64,000 nucleotides of DNA. It comes from Malonomonas sp036526255 (GTDB lineage: Bacteria; Desulfobacterota; Desulfuromonadia; Desulfuromonadales; Geopsychrobacteraceae). The stretch spans positions 1 to 64,000 of the forward strand of contig DATCYW010000013.1 in assembly GCA_036526255.1 (NCBI GenBank), written 5' to 3'. Of this stretch, positions 1 to 9,251 are shown in pieces. Under the pieces are notes generated by a model, which was given only the letters and a program-made list of their open reading frames with translations, did not search any database and had not been told where the DNA came from. Each line of letters opens with the position of its first letter. Position 1 is the first letter of the stretch. A program made the position numbers and the translations under genes.

Positions 1-1048
1 CCTCAAAAGGCCAGGCAATTCGTTCAAGCCCTGGTTCAGTACAAACCTTACAGTCTGCAAACTGACCAATCTGTCGTCGAAACTGCCGTGCCTGCGGACT
101 GGCCAAAAGTTGAGACAATCCCGAAGCGCTGATATGACCCAGGCCAGTCGGAATCAGTGGACAGGGAAAAACTTCACCGGTATGACGGATAAAAAGTGTA
201 TTGAATCCGGCTGAACAGGGTTTATGCACTGCCCCGCGATCAAGAAAATCGAGCAGCGTCTGACGATGGCCGTTCCATGCAAACGCCGGGCTTGCATAAA
301 AACGCCGTAGCGTCTGCCGGTCTTCGCTGCTGAATTGCAGGTTGTCCTGCAGATCGAGATTACCGAAACGGTTAGCCGTGATGATGCGTGGAGAAATGAT
401 GGTGAAAAGGTCGTGCTCACGGGCGTATGCGACGATCAGTTCAAGCTGGTCGACATTGGCCGGAACAATGGTGGTTTTGATACCAACAATCAGGTTCGGG
501 TGGGATTCTCTCAGCGTCTCAAGGCCGGCGAGCGTGGCTTTGAGTTTGGACCAAGCGCCTTTGACCATGCGGATATCATCATGCACGACCCCGACCGCAT
601 CCATGCCACAGGCCAGCACCAGATCAACCCCCTGCTCCTTTAACGGGCCGACGACATCGCCAACAACCTCCAGGACCCGGTCGGTCAGTAGTCCATTGGT
701 GGTGATCGCCAGGGTTTTTAATACTGGAAAATGTTCAGGTTTGGCGCGACAGATCCAGCGCAGCAACTCTTCCAGATCGTTGCGCAAAAAGGGTTCGCCG
801 CCGGTGATGTCAAGTTCCCGCAGACGGTGAAGTTCAGGAGAAGAGAGCAGTTCAATCCAGTGAGAGAGCGGAAGATCGGGTACGGAAAATGGAATCTGCC
901 AGATATTGCACATCTGGCAGCGGCAGATGCAGCGATGTGTGATTTCCAGACTGATCGCTTCCAGTCGAAACGGTCGCCCTGAGAGCTTCAGCAGCCGATA
1001 GCGAAAGGCATTAAAGAGAAGTTTGCTGATCGTTCGGCTGCGGCGCAT
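1..1048 (-). CDS. Radical SAM/SPASM protein, C-terminus off the window
   Basis: The reading frame starts with ATG at 1048, 12 bases after the mftF stop, and stays open to base 1, so its C-terminus is missing. Residues 40-47 carry the radical SAM Cx3Cx2C motif (HRCICRCQMC), followed by ITGGEP for SAM binding and a C-terminal SPASM-like stretch (CPLIPTG, then CKVC). It should bind one catalytic 4Fe-4S cluster plus auxiliary iron-sulfur. As the last visible gene of the mycofactocin operon it may modify the peptide or a partner of the cofactor; that role is inferred only from position. It is not MftC, which lies at 7969-9012. Family assignment is firm, substrate unknown. Confidence 0.85.
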   Translation of the reverse strand, partial: MRRSRTISKLLFNAFRYRLLKLSGRPFRLEAISLEITHRCICRCQMCNIWQIPFSVPDLPLSHWIELLSSPELHRLRELDITGGEPFLRNDLEELLRWICRAKPEHFPVLKTLAITTNGLLTDRVLEVVGDVVGPLKEQGVDLVLACGMDAVGVVHDDIRMVKGAWSKLKATLAGLETLRESHPNLIVGIKTTIVPANVDQLELIVAYAREHDLFTIISPRIITANRFGNLDLQDNLQFSSEDRQTLRRFYASPAFAWNGHRQTLLDFLDRGAVHKPCSAGFNTLFIRHTGEVFPCPLIPTGLGHISASGLSQLLASPQARQFRRQIGQFADCKVCTEPGLERIAWPFE

Positions 1049-1060
1049 AGCGTTCCGACT

Positions 1061-2476
1061 TTAAGCCCCCTTCAGATCCAGTCGATAGCTGGCGAAACTC
1101 TTCATCCTGAAGCAGCCCCAGAACACGCCGCTACCGTAAGAAAGTTGCTCGAGAAAATAGTACAGATAAAAACCGGCCAACGACATTTTCGGTTGACGCA
1201 CCCGATAATCGACCAGTCCGACCCCGAGCAACAGGCAAACCAGCAGCAGCGCAAATGGCGGATAAACAGCTGCCAACAGCAGCGGCATCAGATAGTAGCG
1301 CAGCAGATGATAACCGAGATAATAGCCGAGACTGCCAACCGCCCGGCCTCGTGCGGCGAAAATTTTAAGCGCGGGCAGCGGCAAACCTTGCTTGGCCATC
1401 CGTCGTTTAGTCAAAAAAGTATCGAACACCAGCAGCAGCACGGCGGGCACCAGTGGCAAGGGGGTCAATAGAACCAGCGCTGCAGTCAACAGCAGCAGGA
1501 TCGAGGTCAACATCGGCGGCAGCAACATCTTTTTACCGCGCACCGGGTGCAGCTGCTGCAACATCCCTTCAGAGGTGCCGTAATCGAAACGTCGCCGCAT
1601 GAACGGCCAGAGTTTGCTGCGGTGCGCGTGATAAACAATTCCCTGCGGCAGATACTGAATTTTCCAGCCGGCATCGCGCAGTCGCCAGGTCAGATCGACA
1701 TCCTCGCCAACCTGCATTTCAGGATTAAAGCCGCCAGCTGCAACAAAGGCACTCTTGCGCATCAGCAGGTTACAGCTGGGCAGATAAAAGGTGTCGCCCC
1801 CTGCCCCGCCGGACATTTCACGCCGACCGAGATTCAGACTCGACATCACCGCTTCGTAGCGGTCCAGCGCCGACCCATGATGCATCCCATCGACCCAGCC
1901 GCCGACGGCCGCCAGTTTTTCGTCGAAAAAAGCCGGTAACAGCTCGGCCAGCCAGTCTGTCGAAGCGGTGCAGTCGGAATCGATAAAAGCCAGTATTTCG
2001 CCACCAGCGACCGCGGCACCCTTATTGCGCGCCAACGCCGGACCACCGCCGACTGCGCCCGATTCTAATAGCAGCGCGCCAAGTTCTCTGGCAACCGCCG
2101 GAGTAGCGTCGCTGCTGCCATCATCGACCACCACCACTTCAAGATTGTCTTTGGGATAATCAAGCTGCGCCAGGGAGGTTAAACAGTTACGCAGATCAGC
2201 GGCGCGATCCTTGACCGGAATGACAATACTGACCGTCGGCAGCGGTGCCAGATCGCTCAAACCCTGCCAGCTGCGCTCGGCAAAGCCGCTTTTGACCAGC
2301 GACTCCAGCACCTTGGTTTCGGCCGCAGTCGCTGGTTTGACACCCTCTTCCATACGCTGCACCAATTTCGCCAGCGCCGGGTTCAAGCGCACCATCCGCA
2401 GCGGCCGGGAGGCGACCAGAAAACTGCTCTGGGCAGATTCTTCAATACTGATCCCCTCTGCCAGCCAATAGATCAT
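1061..2476 (-). CDS. mftF: Mycofactocin system glycosyltransferase MftF
   Basis: A 471-residue family 2 glycosyltransferase. Residues about 1-80 form the small N-terminal domain typical of MftF, followed by a GT-A fold (PTVSIVIPVKDRAADL, VVVDDGSSD, FIDSDCT as the DXD-type metal site). The C-terminus (about 320-430) has several hydrophobic segments, so the enzyme is probably membrane attached. In actinobacteria MftF adds glucose units to premycofactocin, and the same role is inferred here. The ATG at 2476 overlaps the stop of the upstream EtfB gene by four bases, so translation is coupled. A generic family 2 transferase is possible, but the operon makes MftF much more likely. Confidence 0.9.
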   Translation of the reverse strand: MIYWLAEGISIEESAQSSFLVASRPLRMVRLNPALAKLVQRMEEGVKPATAAETKVLESLVKSGFAERSWQGLSDLAPLPTVSIVIPVKDRAADLRNCLTSLAQLDYPKDNLEVVVVDDGSSDATPAVARELGALLLESGAVGGGPALARNKGAAVAGGEILAFIDSDCTASTDWLAELLPAFFDEKLAAVGGWVDGMHHGSALDRYEAVMSSLNLGRREMSGGAGGDTFYLPSCNLLMRKSAFVAAGGFNPEMQVGEDVDLTWRLRDAGWKIQYLPQGIVYHAHRSKLWPFMRRRFDYGTSEGMLQQLHPVRGKKMLLPPMLTSILLLLTAALVLLTPLPLVPAVLLLVFDTFLTKRRMAKQGLPLPALKIFAARGRAVGSLGYYLGYHLLRYYLMPLLLAAVYPPFALLLVCLLLGVGLVDYRVRQPKMSLAGFYLYYFLEQLSYGSGVFWGCFRMKSFASYRLDLKGA

Positions 2477-3369
2477 GTCTCGCTCCCGCTGAATAAACCT
2501 TCCGCCTGAAAGATATCGAACAGCATGTCGGCGGTCTGTTCTGCTGAAACCGCATGAAGTTTACCGGCGCGTGGCTTGATGCCGCCAGACAGCAGCGCCA
2601 GTATCCGCTCGAAAGCCGGCAGGTTCGCATCAGGGGTGACCACCCGTTGCGGGTTTTGCCGGGGGAAACTGCAGCGTTCTTTACCCAGCACAGCAGCGTA
2701 GCCGCCAACCTCGCCAATTGCCATACCCAGTTCGGCGAAACTCCAGCTTTCAATATTCATCTCAAGTGCCGCCATTAACGCATCCTGCTGCGGATAGCGT
2801 GGTTCGCAGCAGCCGTCGGCAAACAGCAGCGTGCAAGGCAGACTGGTGCCGACCATCTGACGTGCGCCACGATCACACTTGCGCAGAACCTTTACTTCAG
2901 AATCAGCAGATTCCACACTCAGGGCCGCGGTCACATACGGCATACTGAGCCGTGCAGAAGCCAGCGCCAGCGACGGATCCGCACCTCGGTCGACCAGCCG
3001 ATCGCCGCTCAGCAGAAAGTCCGGTTGCAGAATTTCAACCAAGCGTTTGATCAGGCGGGCGTCAGCAACCGCGTCACCACCGGCAAAAGCCGAATTCCAG
3101 ACCCTGATGGCGCGCTTTGCACCCATAGACAAGGCCAACCGCAGCTGATCTTCCAGCCGCTGTGGGCCGATGGCGATTGCGGTCACTGCTCCGCTGTGCG
3201 CTTCGGCCAGCGCCAGCCCCTGCTCCAGGGCACAAAGATCAGCCGGATTGGCGATACGGCGCAGACCACGCTCACGTACCCCGTAACCATCGGCGGTCAG
3301 TCGGACCGGCGGCCGCGGATCACAGGCTTCGCGGAGCAGAACAACGATATTGAGTAGATTTTTTTTCAT
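2473..3369 (-). CDS. Electron transfer flavoprotein beta subunit (FixA-like), mycofactocin-associated
   Basis: A 298-residue EtfB/FixA-type protein that would pair with the alpha subunit encoded at 4960-5988. The N-terminus (MKKNLLNIVVLLREACDPRP), ANPADLCALEQGLALAE, and DADARLIKRL-like nucleotide-domain region with FLLSGDRLVD fit the family. The frame remains open further upstream, but that would overlap the ferredoxin gene heavily. I chose ATG 3369, which has GGAG about 8 bases ahead and sits 14 bases after the ferredoxin stop. ETF dimers accept electrons from dehydrogenases and pass them to a quinone reductase. Here the gene lies inside the mycofactocin operon, so reduced mycofactocin or a linked flavoprotein is the likely donor (inference). 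Confidence 0.88.
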   Translation of the reverse strand: MKKNLLNIVVLLREACDPRPPVRLTADGYGVRERGLRRIANPADLCALEQGLALAEAHSGAVTAIAIGPQRLEDQLRLALSMGAKRAIRVWNSAFAGGDAVADARLIKRLVEILQPDFLLSGDRLVDRGADPSLALASARLSMPYVTAALSVESADSEVKVLRKCDRGARQMVGTSLPCTLLFADGCCEPRYPQQDALMAALEMNIESWSFAELGMAIGEVGGYAAVLGKERCSFPRQNPQRVVTPDANLPAFERILALLSGGIKPRAGKLHAVSAEQTADMLFDIFQAEGLFSGSET

Positions 3370-3383
3370 AGTTGTCGCTCCAT

Positions 3384-3668
3384 TCAGGTCATCCGGAAGG
3401 AGACCCCAAACCCGCCACGCGGATAACGCCAGAGGGTGAAGGCGTCTTTGCCGCAGACAACGTAGCAGGTGCCGCATTCCAGGCAACCATCGTGGACGAA
3501 GGTCATCTTCAGATTCTCTTCGTCCCAGCTGTAGCAACGAGCCGGGCAGGCATTGGTACAGGCGCGCTGATCGCAGGTCTGGCAGATGGTTTCATCCAGC
3601 ACAATATGCGGCTCGCGATCGACATTGAAACTGGTCATGTCGAAAATCTCATCGAGATTGATATTCAT
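3384..3668 (-). CDS. FixX-like ferredoxin
   Basis: A 94-residue ferredoxin-like protein with two groups of cysteines (CQTCDQRACTNACPARC and GCLECGTCYVVC) placed as in FixX. These proteins complete the iron-sulfur part of ETF:quinone oxidoreductase when the FixC flavoprotein lacks its own cluster. The ATG at 3668 overlaps the fixC stop by four bases, so the two products are made together. With the flanking EtfA, FixC and EtfB genes it forms a full FixABCX-type module. Assignment is strong; the electron donor is inferred. Confidence 0.9.
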   Translation of the reverse strand: MNINLDEIFDMTSFNVDREPHIVLDETICQTCDQRACTNACPARCYSWDEENLKMTFVHDGCLECGTCYVVCGKDAFTLWRYPRGGFGVSFRMT

Positions 3669-4963
3669 AAGGCTCTCCAGCCGCTGTAGACATCTGCCAG
3701 CATATTTTTCAGGCCGACCGTTTCTTTTACTTTGCGTAGTAGCAGTTTGGTCATGGTGTCTTTCGGTTTGCCGTCAATGCGGTAGATTTCATCCATCATG
3801 CCGCAAACCAGCTCGGGATACTGGCTGTAGATCCGGTCGTTATGCAGCATCTGCGGTGTGCGACGGTACATCTTCAGATCTTTGAGGACGTAACTCTCTT
3901 CCAACAGCTGTCGATAGGCCGCTAGGCTTGCCTTGCTGAAATCGCGCTGCTGATGGGCCTTGATCGCCGCCTTGCCGGCCAGCACTCCGGACTGGGTGGC
4001 CAGATTGATCCCTTCCAAATTGAGCCCGGTGATAATACAGAGCGCGGCCGCATCACCGGCGACCATAATGCCGTCGCCGAACAGCTCAGGCAGCATATCG
4101 TAGCCCCCCTTCGGCACCAGGTGCGCCGAGTATTCCAGCAGACTGCCGCCCCTGAGCAGCTTGGCGATCTGCGGTTGCTGCATGAAGCTGTTGAGCAGAT
4201 CGTAAGGGGTCTGTTTTTTTTCCGTCAGGCTGGCCAATTCCAGCACCATGCCAAGCGACAGTGAGTCGTAATTGGTGTAAAGAAAGGTGCCACCACGGAC
4301 CCCGGCGGTATGGCCGACGATTTCGTTGGAAGCGCCCTGATCACGCACCAGGCCGAAGCGCTCGTCGATGACCTCCTTGGGCATATCGATCAAGGCCTTG
4401 ACACAGACGCCCTGTTCGCCGGGTTTAAACTTCGGGGCACGCAGACCGGCTTTTTTGGCGGTAAACGACAGCACGCCATCGGCAGCAATCACCACCGGTG
4501 CGCGCAGTTCGGCGGCATCGCGCAGCAACGTCACCCCGACCACCTTGCCGTTTTCCATGATCACGTCCTCAACGGTTGAGCGGGTCAGCAGTGTGGCCCC
4601 TGCCTTAACGGCTTGTTGCGCCAACCAGTTATCAAATTTGGGACGAAAAATCGTGTAGCCGTTGTAAGGTGGCTGATCGGCTTTTTCATTGTCAAAACTG
4701 ACGTTAAAACAAGAGCCTTCGGTGATAAATGAAAGTGTTTTCTTAACGATGTGCCGCTCCAGCGGTGCCTGATTCCAGAAGTCGGGGAAGATTTCTTCCA
4801 GTGCCGTTAAGCGGTGCAGCACGCCGCCGAACATATTCTTCTCGCCGGGGAAATTGCCACGCTCCAGCAGTGCCACATCCAGCCCCGCCCGGGCCATGGT
4901 CAAGGCGGCCGAAGAACCAGCCGGTCCGGCGCCGACAACGATGGCGTCAAAGGTCAGTTTCAT
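3665..4963 (-). CDS. FixC-like ETF:quinone oxidoreductase flavoprotein
   Basis: A 432-residue FAD protein of the FixC/ETF-QO family. It opens with a Rossmann dinucleotide motif (VGAGPAGSSAALTMARAGLDV), followed by GVLHRL and a FAD-contact segment GDGIMVAGDAAALC near residue 295. The family moves electrons from reduced ETF to membrane quinone together with FixX, which follows with a four-base overlap. The start ATG 4963 overlaps the EtfA stop by four bases. In this operon it gives the mycofactocin system a route into the respiratory quinone pool. True FixC proteins of nitrogen fixers are close relatives, but no nif structural gene is present here. Confidence 0.9.
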   Translation of the reverse strand: MKLTFDAIVVGAGPAGSSAALTMARAGLDVALLERGNFPGEKNMFGGVLHRLTALEEIFPDFWNQAPLERHIVKKTLSFITEGSCFNVSFDNEKADQPPYNGYTIFRPKFDNWLAQQAVKAGATLLTRSTVEDVIMENGKVVGVTLLRDAAELRAPVVIAADGVLSFTAKKAGLRAPKFKPGEQGVCVKALIDMPKEVIDERFGLVRDQGASNEIVGHTAGVRGGTFLYTNYDSLSLGMVLELASLTEKKQTPYDLLNSFMQQPQIAKLLRGGSLLEYSAHLVPKGGYDMLPELFGDGIMVAGDAAALCIITGLNLEGINLATQSGVLAGKAAIKAHQQRDFSKASLAAYRQLLEESYVLKDLKMYRRTPQMLHNDRIYSQYPELVCGMMDEIYRIDGKPKDTMTKLLLRKVKETVGLKNMLADVYSGWRAL

Positions 4964-5988
4964 GCGACACCTCCTGTTGCCGACTTGACCTTGTCAATCA
5001 GCAGCGGCAAAACCTCGCGCAGATCGGCAACGAAGCATTCGTCAGAATTGGGAATGATCGGCGCTTTGGGATCGATATTGACCGCCACGACCCGTTTGGA
5101 ATCCTTGATCCCGCCGACATGATGCATCGAACCGGAGATACCCAGTGCCAGATAGAAGCGCGGCGCTACGGTTTTGCCGGTCTGGCCGACCATCCGCTCA
5201 AAGCCGGTGTAACCAAGATCGTAGGCCGGACGGGTCACGCCGAGCGAGGCGTTCAGCAGCCGGGTTAACTCTTCGACCTGAGCAAAGCCCTGCGGGTTGC
5301 AGCCGAGTCCGGCGCTGACCATCACTTCGGCTTCGGAGACGTCGACGGTTTGCGGGTCGGCGGGGATACGTTCAATTATCCGGGTCGCTCCGGCAGGCTG
5401 AGTCTGGGCCGGCTTAATACGCTCAACCTGAACTTTGCCGGGTTGCTGGCTCGGCAGCAGCACGCTGCTGAGCACCCGTGGATTGATGGTCAGAACCAAG
5501 GGTTTGTGGCCGTCCCAGATTTTCGCTGCGGCGACCTGATGACCGAGTTCCTGACGGGTCAGTTTCAGCGCGCCATTTTCAACGTTATATGCAATGGCTT
5601 CGGTAAACAGGGCTGAATCCAGCTGCGCAGCCAGTACAGGCGCCAGCGTTTCACCCAGATCGTTATGCGCCAGCAACAGGAGCGCTGCACCTTTTTCACG
5701 TGCCGCCGAAGCGATCAGCTTGCCTTGCAGGTCGGGAGAATCCGCCACAGCTGCCGAACTCTCGATCAGAATTAGCGTCTCGACTCCGTAAGCGGCCAGT
5801 GCGGCAATCGAATCTTTAGGGGCTCCGGCAAAGCTGAGCGCCGACCATTTAACCCTCAGGGTTTTTGCCAGCCGAGAAGCCTCCGACAGAATTCCCTTGG
5901 CGTAATCGTCCAGTTCAGGCGCAGACAGAGCGATAAACACCAGAATTTCAACTGGCGGCCCGGCAGAAGAAAATTTCCCGGCAGACAT
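4960..5988 (-). CDS. Electron transfer flavoprotein alpha subunit (FixB-like)
   Basis: A 342-residue EtfA/FixB protein. The C-terminal FAD-binding domain shows the family signature around LALGISGSMHHVGGI followed by VVAVNIDPKAPI, and an N-terminal nucleotide-like domain precedes it. It forms a heterodimer with the beta subunit at 2473-3369. The ATG at 5988 shares one base with the stop of the upstream oxidoreductase (TGATG), so expression is coupled. The split of etfA and etfB by fixC and fixX is an unusual gene order (B-C-X-A). Family certain, physiological donor inferred. Confidence 0.9.
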   Translation of the reverse strand: MSAGKFSSAGPPVEILVFIALSAPELDDYAKGILSEASRLAKTLRVKWSALSFAGAPKDSIAALAAYGVETLILIESSAAVADSPDLQGKLIASAAREKGAALLLLAHNDLGETLAPVLAAQLDSALFTEAIAYNVENGALKLTRQELGHQVAAAKIWDGHKPLVLTINPRVLSSVLLPSQQPGKVQVERIKPAQTQPAGATRIIERIPADPQTVDVSEAEVMVSAGLGCNPQGFAQVEELTRLLNASLGVTRPAYDLGYTGFERMVGQTGKTVAPRFYLALGISGSMHHVGGIKDSKRVVAVNIDPKAPIIPNSDECFVADLREVLPLLIDKVKSATGGVA

Positions 5989-7949
5989 CAGAGTGTCCTC
6001 CCCACTTCATGCCCTTCCCAGATCGCCATATCGACTTTTCTGGGTGCCACGCAATCACCGATCCGGTGCAATTCTTTCACCTTGCCTTTGAGAGCGAAGT
6101 AGAGATCTTCATCAGCCGCCTGCCCCATCGCCAGGACCACAGAATCGTAGCCGCTCCACTCATCCCAGACGTTGGAGTAAACATTAAACCCCTTGATGGT
6201 TTTTTCACCGATCTCACCGGAGACTTCCATCACCGCGATATCCGGAGTAAAGCTGACCCCTTTGCCGAGCAGCCGCTGACGGGTCAGGTAAAGATCCTGA
6301 GTCGGGCCAAGTTCGGCGCCGATGAACAGGCTGGAACAGATGATATGCACGGTCTTACCCTGATCGGCGAGATATTCGGCAGTCGCGGTGGCACGGTGAT
6401 GGCCATCGTAGTCGATCAGACAGACCTTCTGCCCGACCTCGACCTGCTGGTCGAGAACCTGCCAGACGTTGCAGACACCGGGACCGTCGGCACCGCCGAC
6501 CGGGTGGGCCTTCGGCTTGCTGCCGGTGGCGACGATGACCGCGTCGGCGCCTGAGTTCATCACCTTTTCGGCAGTCACTTCGACGCCAAGCTCAACCTTG
6601 ACCCCGGCCTTGTCGACCTGTTCTTTCTCATTGCGCACGATCACACCAAATTCGTCGCGGCCGGCACCCTTCATGGCGGTCAACACCTGACCGCCGAGGC
6701 TGTCGTTGCGATCGAGCAGGGTGACGTCGTGACCTCGTCGGCCGGCCATCTTTGCCGCCCACATACCGCCGGGACCACCACCGATGACCATCACCTTCTT
6801 CTTCAGCGGTGCCAGTCTCAGGGTGCCTTCGCCCCACTTTTTTTCCAGTCCGACGGCCGGATTCTGCACGCAGCCGAGTGTGCGATTAACCCCCATCCGA
6901 CCGATACAACCTTGATTGCAGGCAATACAGTAGCGGATGTCTTCCAAACGCCCTTCTTCAGCCTTCTTTGGTAAAAATGGATCACAGATCAGCGCCCGAC
7001 ACATGCCGATCATGTCGGCCTGACCGGCGGCGAGAACCTTTTCGGCCATCACCGGGTCGTTGATCCGCCCGGTACAGAACACCGGCAGATCGACCTTTTC
7101 ACGGATTCCGGCGGCCAAGGGGATGGTGTAGCCGAGCGGCGTGTGCATCGAACCTTCGACCAGATAGAGATTGTAGAAGGTGGCAATCGACAGATCGACG
7201 AAATCGATCAGACCGCTGGCCTCAAAAAGACCGCAGATCTCCTGCACCTGGGCCAGATCGAGCCCGCCGGGGATCATTTCGTCGGCGCACATGCGGATGC
7301 CCAAAGTGTAATCGTTGCCGACCGCCTTGCGCACAGCGGCGATAAACATCAGCGGTGCGCGCATGCGGTTTTCTAGGCTGCCGCCGAACTCGTCCTGCCG
7401 GTGGTTGGTCAACGGCGAAAGAAACTGGCGGGCCAGACTAGAGTGACCGAACTGCAGCTCGATGCCATCGAAACCACCCTGACGGACGTGCTCGGCGCTG
7501 ATCGCGAAATAGCGACAGACCTCTTCGATGTCCTCGATTTCCATCGCCTTGGGCGTTTCGCGAAACAGGATATCTGGCACCGGCGACGGCGCCCAGACCG
7601 GCAGGCGCGAAATACTGCCGTCGCACTGCTGGCCGTTATGATTCAGCTGGCAAAACATCTTAGTGTCGTACTGATGCACGTAATCGGTGATCTTGCGGAA
7701 ACCGGGGATGACTTCCGGGTGGAACGCCTCGACCAGCTTCTCGTAAGCGGTGTCGGTCGGGTGGACGCTCATCTCTTCGGTGGTGATCAGTCCTGCGCCC
7801 CCTTTGGCCCGCTCGCCCCAATAGTACATATGCCGTTCACTCGGCAGGCAGTTTTCGGCGAAATTGGTCAGATGTGGCTGGAAGGAAATCCGGTTTTTAA
7901 CCGTCACCTTGCCAAGCTTCTGCGGCGAGAAAAGATTTTCGAACATCAT
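5988..7949 (-). CDS. Mycofactocin-system OYE/FadH-type NADH:flavin oxidoreductase
   Basis: A 653-residue two-part enzyme. Residues about 1-360 form an old yellow enzyme TIM barrel (starting MMFENLFSPQKLGKVTVKNR). A cysteine cluster for a 4Fe-4S centre follows (CIACNQGCIGRMGVNRTLGC). The C-terminal half carries a FAD/NAD domain (VMVIGGGPGGMWAAKMAGRRG). The layout matches 2,4-dienoyl-CoA reductase FadH and the mycofactocin-associated OYE family. It could shuttle electrons between NAD(P)H, mycofactocin and the adjoining ETF. It starts 19 bases after mftC with GGAG upstream of two consecutive ATG codons. The substrate is not readable from sequence. Confidence 0.88.
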   Translation of the reverse strand: MMFENLFSPQKLGKVTVKNRISFQPHLTNFAENCLPSERHMYYWGERAKGGAGLITTEEMSVHPTDTAYEKLVEAFHPEVIPGFRKITDYVHQYDTKMFCQLNHNGQQCDGSISRLPVWAPSPVPDILFRETPKAMEIEDIEEVCRYFAISAEHVRQGGFDGIELQFGHSSLARQFLSPLTNHRQDEFGGSLENRMRAPLMFIAAVRKAVGNDYTLGIRMCADEMIPGGLDLAQVQEICGLFEASGLIDFVDLSIATFYNLYLVEGSMHTPLGYTIPLAAGIREKVDLPVFCTGRINDPVMAEKVLAAGQADMIGMCRALICDPFLPKKAEEGRLEDIRYCIACNQGCIGRMGVNRTLGCVQNPAVGLEKKWGEGTLRLAPLKKKVMVIGGGPGGMWAAKMAGRRGHDVTLLDRNDSLGGQVLTAMKGAGRDEFGVIVRNEKEQVDKAGVKVELGVEVTAEKVMNSGADAVIVATGSKPKAHPVGGADGPGVCNVWQVLDQQVEVGQKVCLIDYDGHHRATATAEYLADQGKTVHIICSSLFIGAELGPTQDLYLTRQRLLGKGVSFTPDIAVMEVSGEIGEKTIKGFNVYSNVWDEWSGYDSVVLAMGQAADEDLYFALKGKVKELHRIGDCVAPRKVDMAIWEGHEVGRTL

Positions 7950-7968
7950 GAGTTAAGGTCTCCATTTG

Positions 7969-9012
7969 TTACGCAGCGGCGGTCTTCTGTTTCTCATCGG
8001 CAATCGAAGTGACACAACGCTCAAGACACTCAGGATCACCGCCCTGAATATCGTCTTTCAGATGATAGGCCACCGCCGGACAGCCGCCGTGACACTGATC
8101 GAAGCGCTGACAGTCTTCGCAGGAGTGAATCCGCAAGCTGCGGAACGAAGCGAAAATTTCCGAGTTGTCCCAGATCTCTTTAAAGCTGTTCTGGCGCAGA
8201 TCACCGGCTTCGAAACGGTCACTCTGCAAAAAAGCACAGGGATAGACCATGCCATCCGGGCTGACGCAACAGGTCAGCTTTGCGGCACCACAGAGGTTCA
8301 GTCCCAGCCCCTGACGCTCCTGGGAGGTCAGTGAGAAGAAGCTGTCACCGGTACGGATATTTTCGTTTTTGGCCAACCATGCCGAAAAATCGATCAATTG
8401 CGTCGCTGTCGGGCGCAATTCTTCCCAATTGTCGGCACCGCGCCCGGACGGCCGGAAGCGACTGATCCGCAACGTGACCCCGAGACTGTTGGCGAGATTC
8501 TGCAGCTCCTGAATTTCATCGGCATTGTCGGTTGTCAGCACGGTATTGATGCTGGTCGGGATCGATGAAACACTCAGCAGCTCGAGTGCCTTAAGGGCTG
8601 TTTCATAGGTTCCCTTGCCACGGATCGCCTCGCAGGTGGCTTTTTTTGCGCCATCCAGACTGACCTGGATCGCCACCATACTGGTTCGGGAAAGTTGCGC
8701 GACCAGTTCAGGGGTAAACAGGGTGCCGTTGGTCGAAATGCAGGTCATCATGCCGCGGTCGTGACAGGCATCGAGAATCTGCATGAAATCCGGCCGCATG
8801 AAGGGTTCGCCGCCACCGAAGTTAATCTGGAAGACCCCCTCCTGATGGAGTTGCTCTACCAGCGCCAGGGCTTCAGCGGTGTTCAGCTCGTTCTCTGCCG
8901 GTTCGGCCGAAGACGAAAGGCAATGACGACAGCGCAGGTTACAGGCCAGGGTCACTTCCCAGGTCAGGTTCACCGGCGAGCGCAACCCCTGTTCGACAAA
9001 TCTATTGCTCAC
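7969..9012 (-). CDS. mftC: Mycofactocin radical SAM maturase MftC
   Basis: A 347-residue radical SAM/SPASM enzyme. C24, C28 and C31 form the Cx3Cx2C motif (ACNLRCRHC) and FGGGEP follows. C-terminal cysteines include CGAAKLTCC, CEDC, CHGGC and GGDPECLERC for auxiliary clusters. MftC decarboxylates the C-terminal tyrosine of MftA and then crosslinks it to valine. I chose the GTG at 9012, preceded by GGGG, which overlaps the end of mftB. A TTG at 9042 is an alternative, but it would give a longer overlap. Similarity to actinobacterial MftC (THR-I-RPSGRG, TGDSFF) is evident by eye. The gene directly follows mftA and mftB, so the assignment is very secure. Confidence 0.95.
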   Translation of the reverse strand: MSNRFVEQGLRSPVNLTWEVTLACNLRCRHCLSSSAEPAENELNTAEALALVEQLHQEGVFQINFGGGEPFMRPDFMQILDACHDRGMMTCISTNGTLFTPELVAQLSRTSMVAIQVSLDGAKKATCEAIRGKGTYETALKALELLSVSSIPTSINTVLTTDNADEIQELQNLANSLGVTLRISRFRPSGRGADNWEELRPTATQLIDFSAWLAKNENIRTGDSFFSLTSQERQGLGLNLCGAAKLTCCVSPDGMVYPCAFLQSDRFEAGDLRQNSFKEIWDNSEIFASFRSLRIHSCEDCQRFDQCHGGCPAVAYHLKDDIQGGDPECLERCVTSIADEKQKTAAA

Positions 9013-9250
9013 GGAGAAATCCCCTTTCCAGTAACTTGGCAATAAAATTCTGCAGCACGTTTTTCTGCTGTACGGTTAATCCCGCCGGAAGATCGTCCTT
9101 GCTGCGCAGCGTAGCAAAGTGCTCCGGAGCGAGGAGCTTGCCGGTTTCAGCGAAAAGAAGGCGCGGCCCCCGTAAATCGTAGAACAGGAGGCCGAACTCT
9201 TCCTGCCGCACGCGGCAGGCGGGATGCAATTTGATGCCTGCCGCACTCAT
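9002..9250 (-). CDS. mftB: Mycofactocin peptide chaperone MftB
   Basis: An 82-residue PqqD-like RiPP recognition protein (MSAAGIKLHPACRVRQEEFG, later GPRLLF and LLERGFLREQ). MftB binds the MftA leader and delivers it to MftC. The ATG at 9250 lies two bases after the mftA stop. The open frame continues upstream but would then overlap mftA out of frame. The stop lies inside the mftC start region (11-base overlap), which fits tight coupling of chaperone and maturase. Confidence 0.93.
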   Translation of the reverse strand: MSAAGIKLHPACRVRQEEFGLLFYDLRGPRLLFAETGKLLAPEHFATLRSKDDLPAGLTVQQKNVLQNFIAKLLERGFLREQ

Positions 9251-9251
9251 C

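Noticed and set aside
2473..3537. Longer start for the EtfB protein at 3537
   Set aside because: The extra 56 residues overlap the FixX ferredoxin gene in another frame; ATG 3369 has a ribosome site and a family-like N-terminus.
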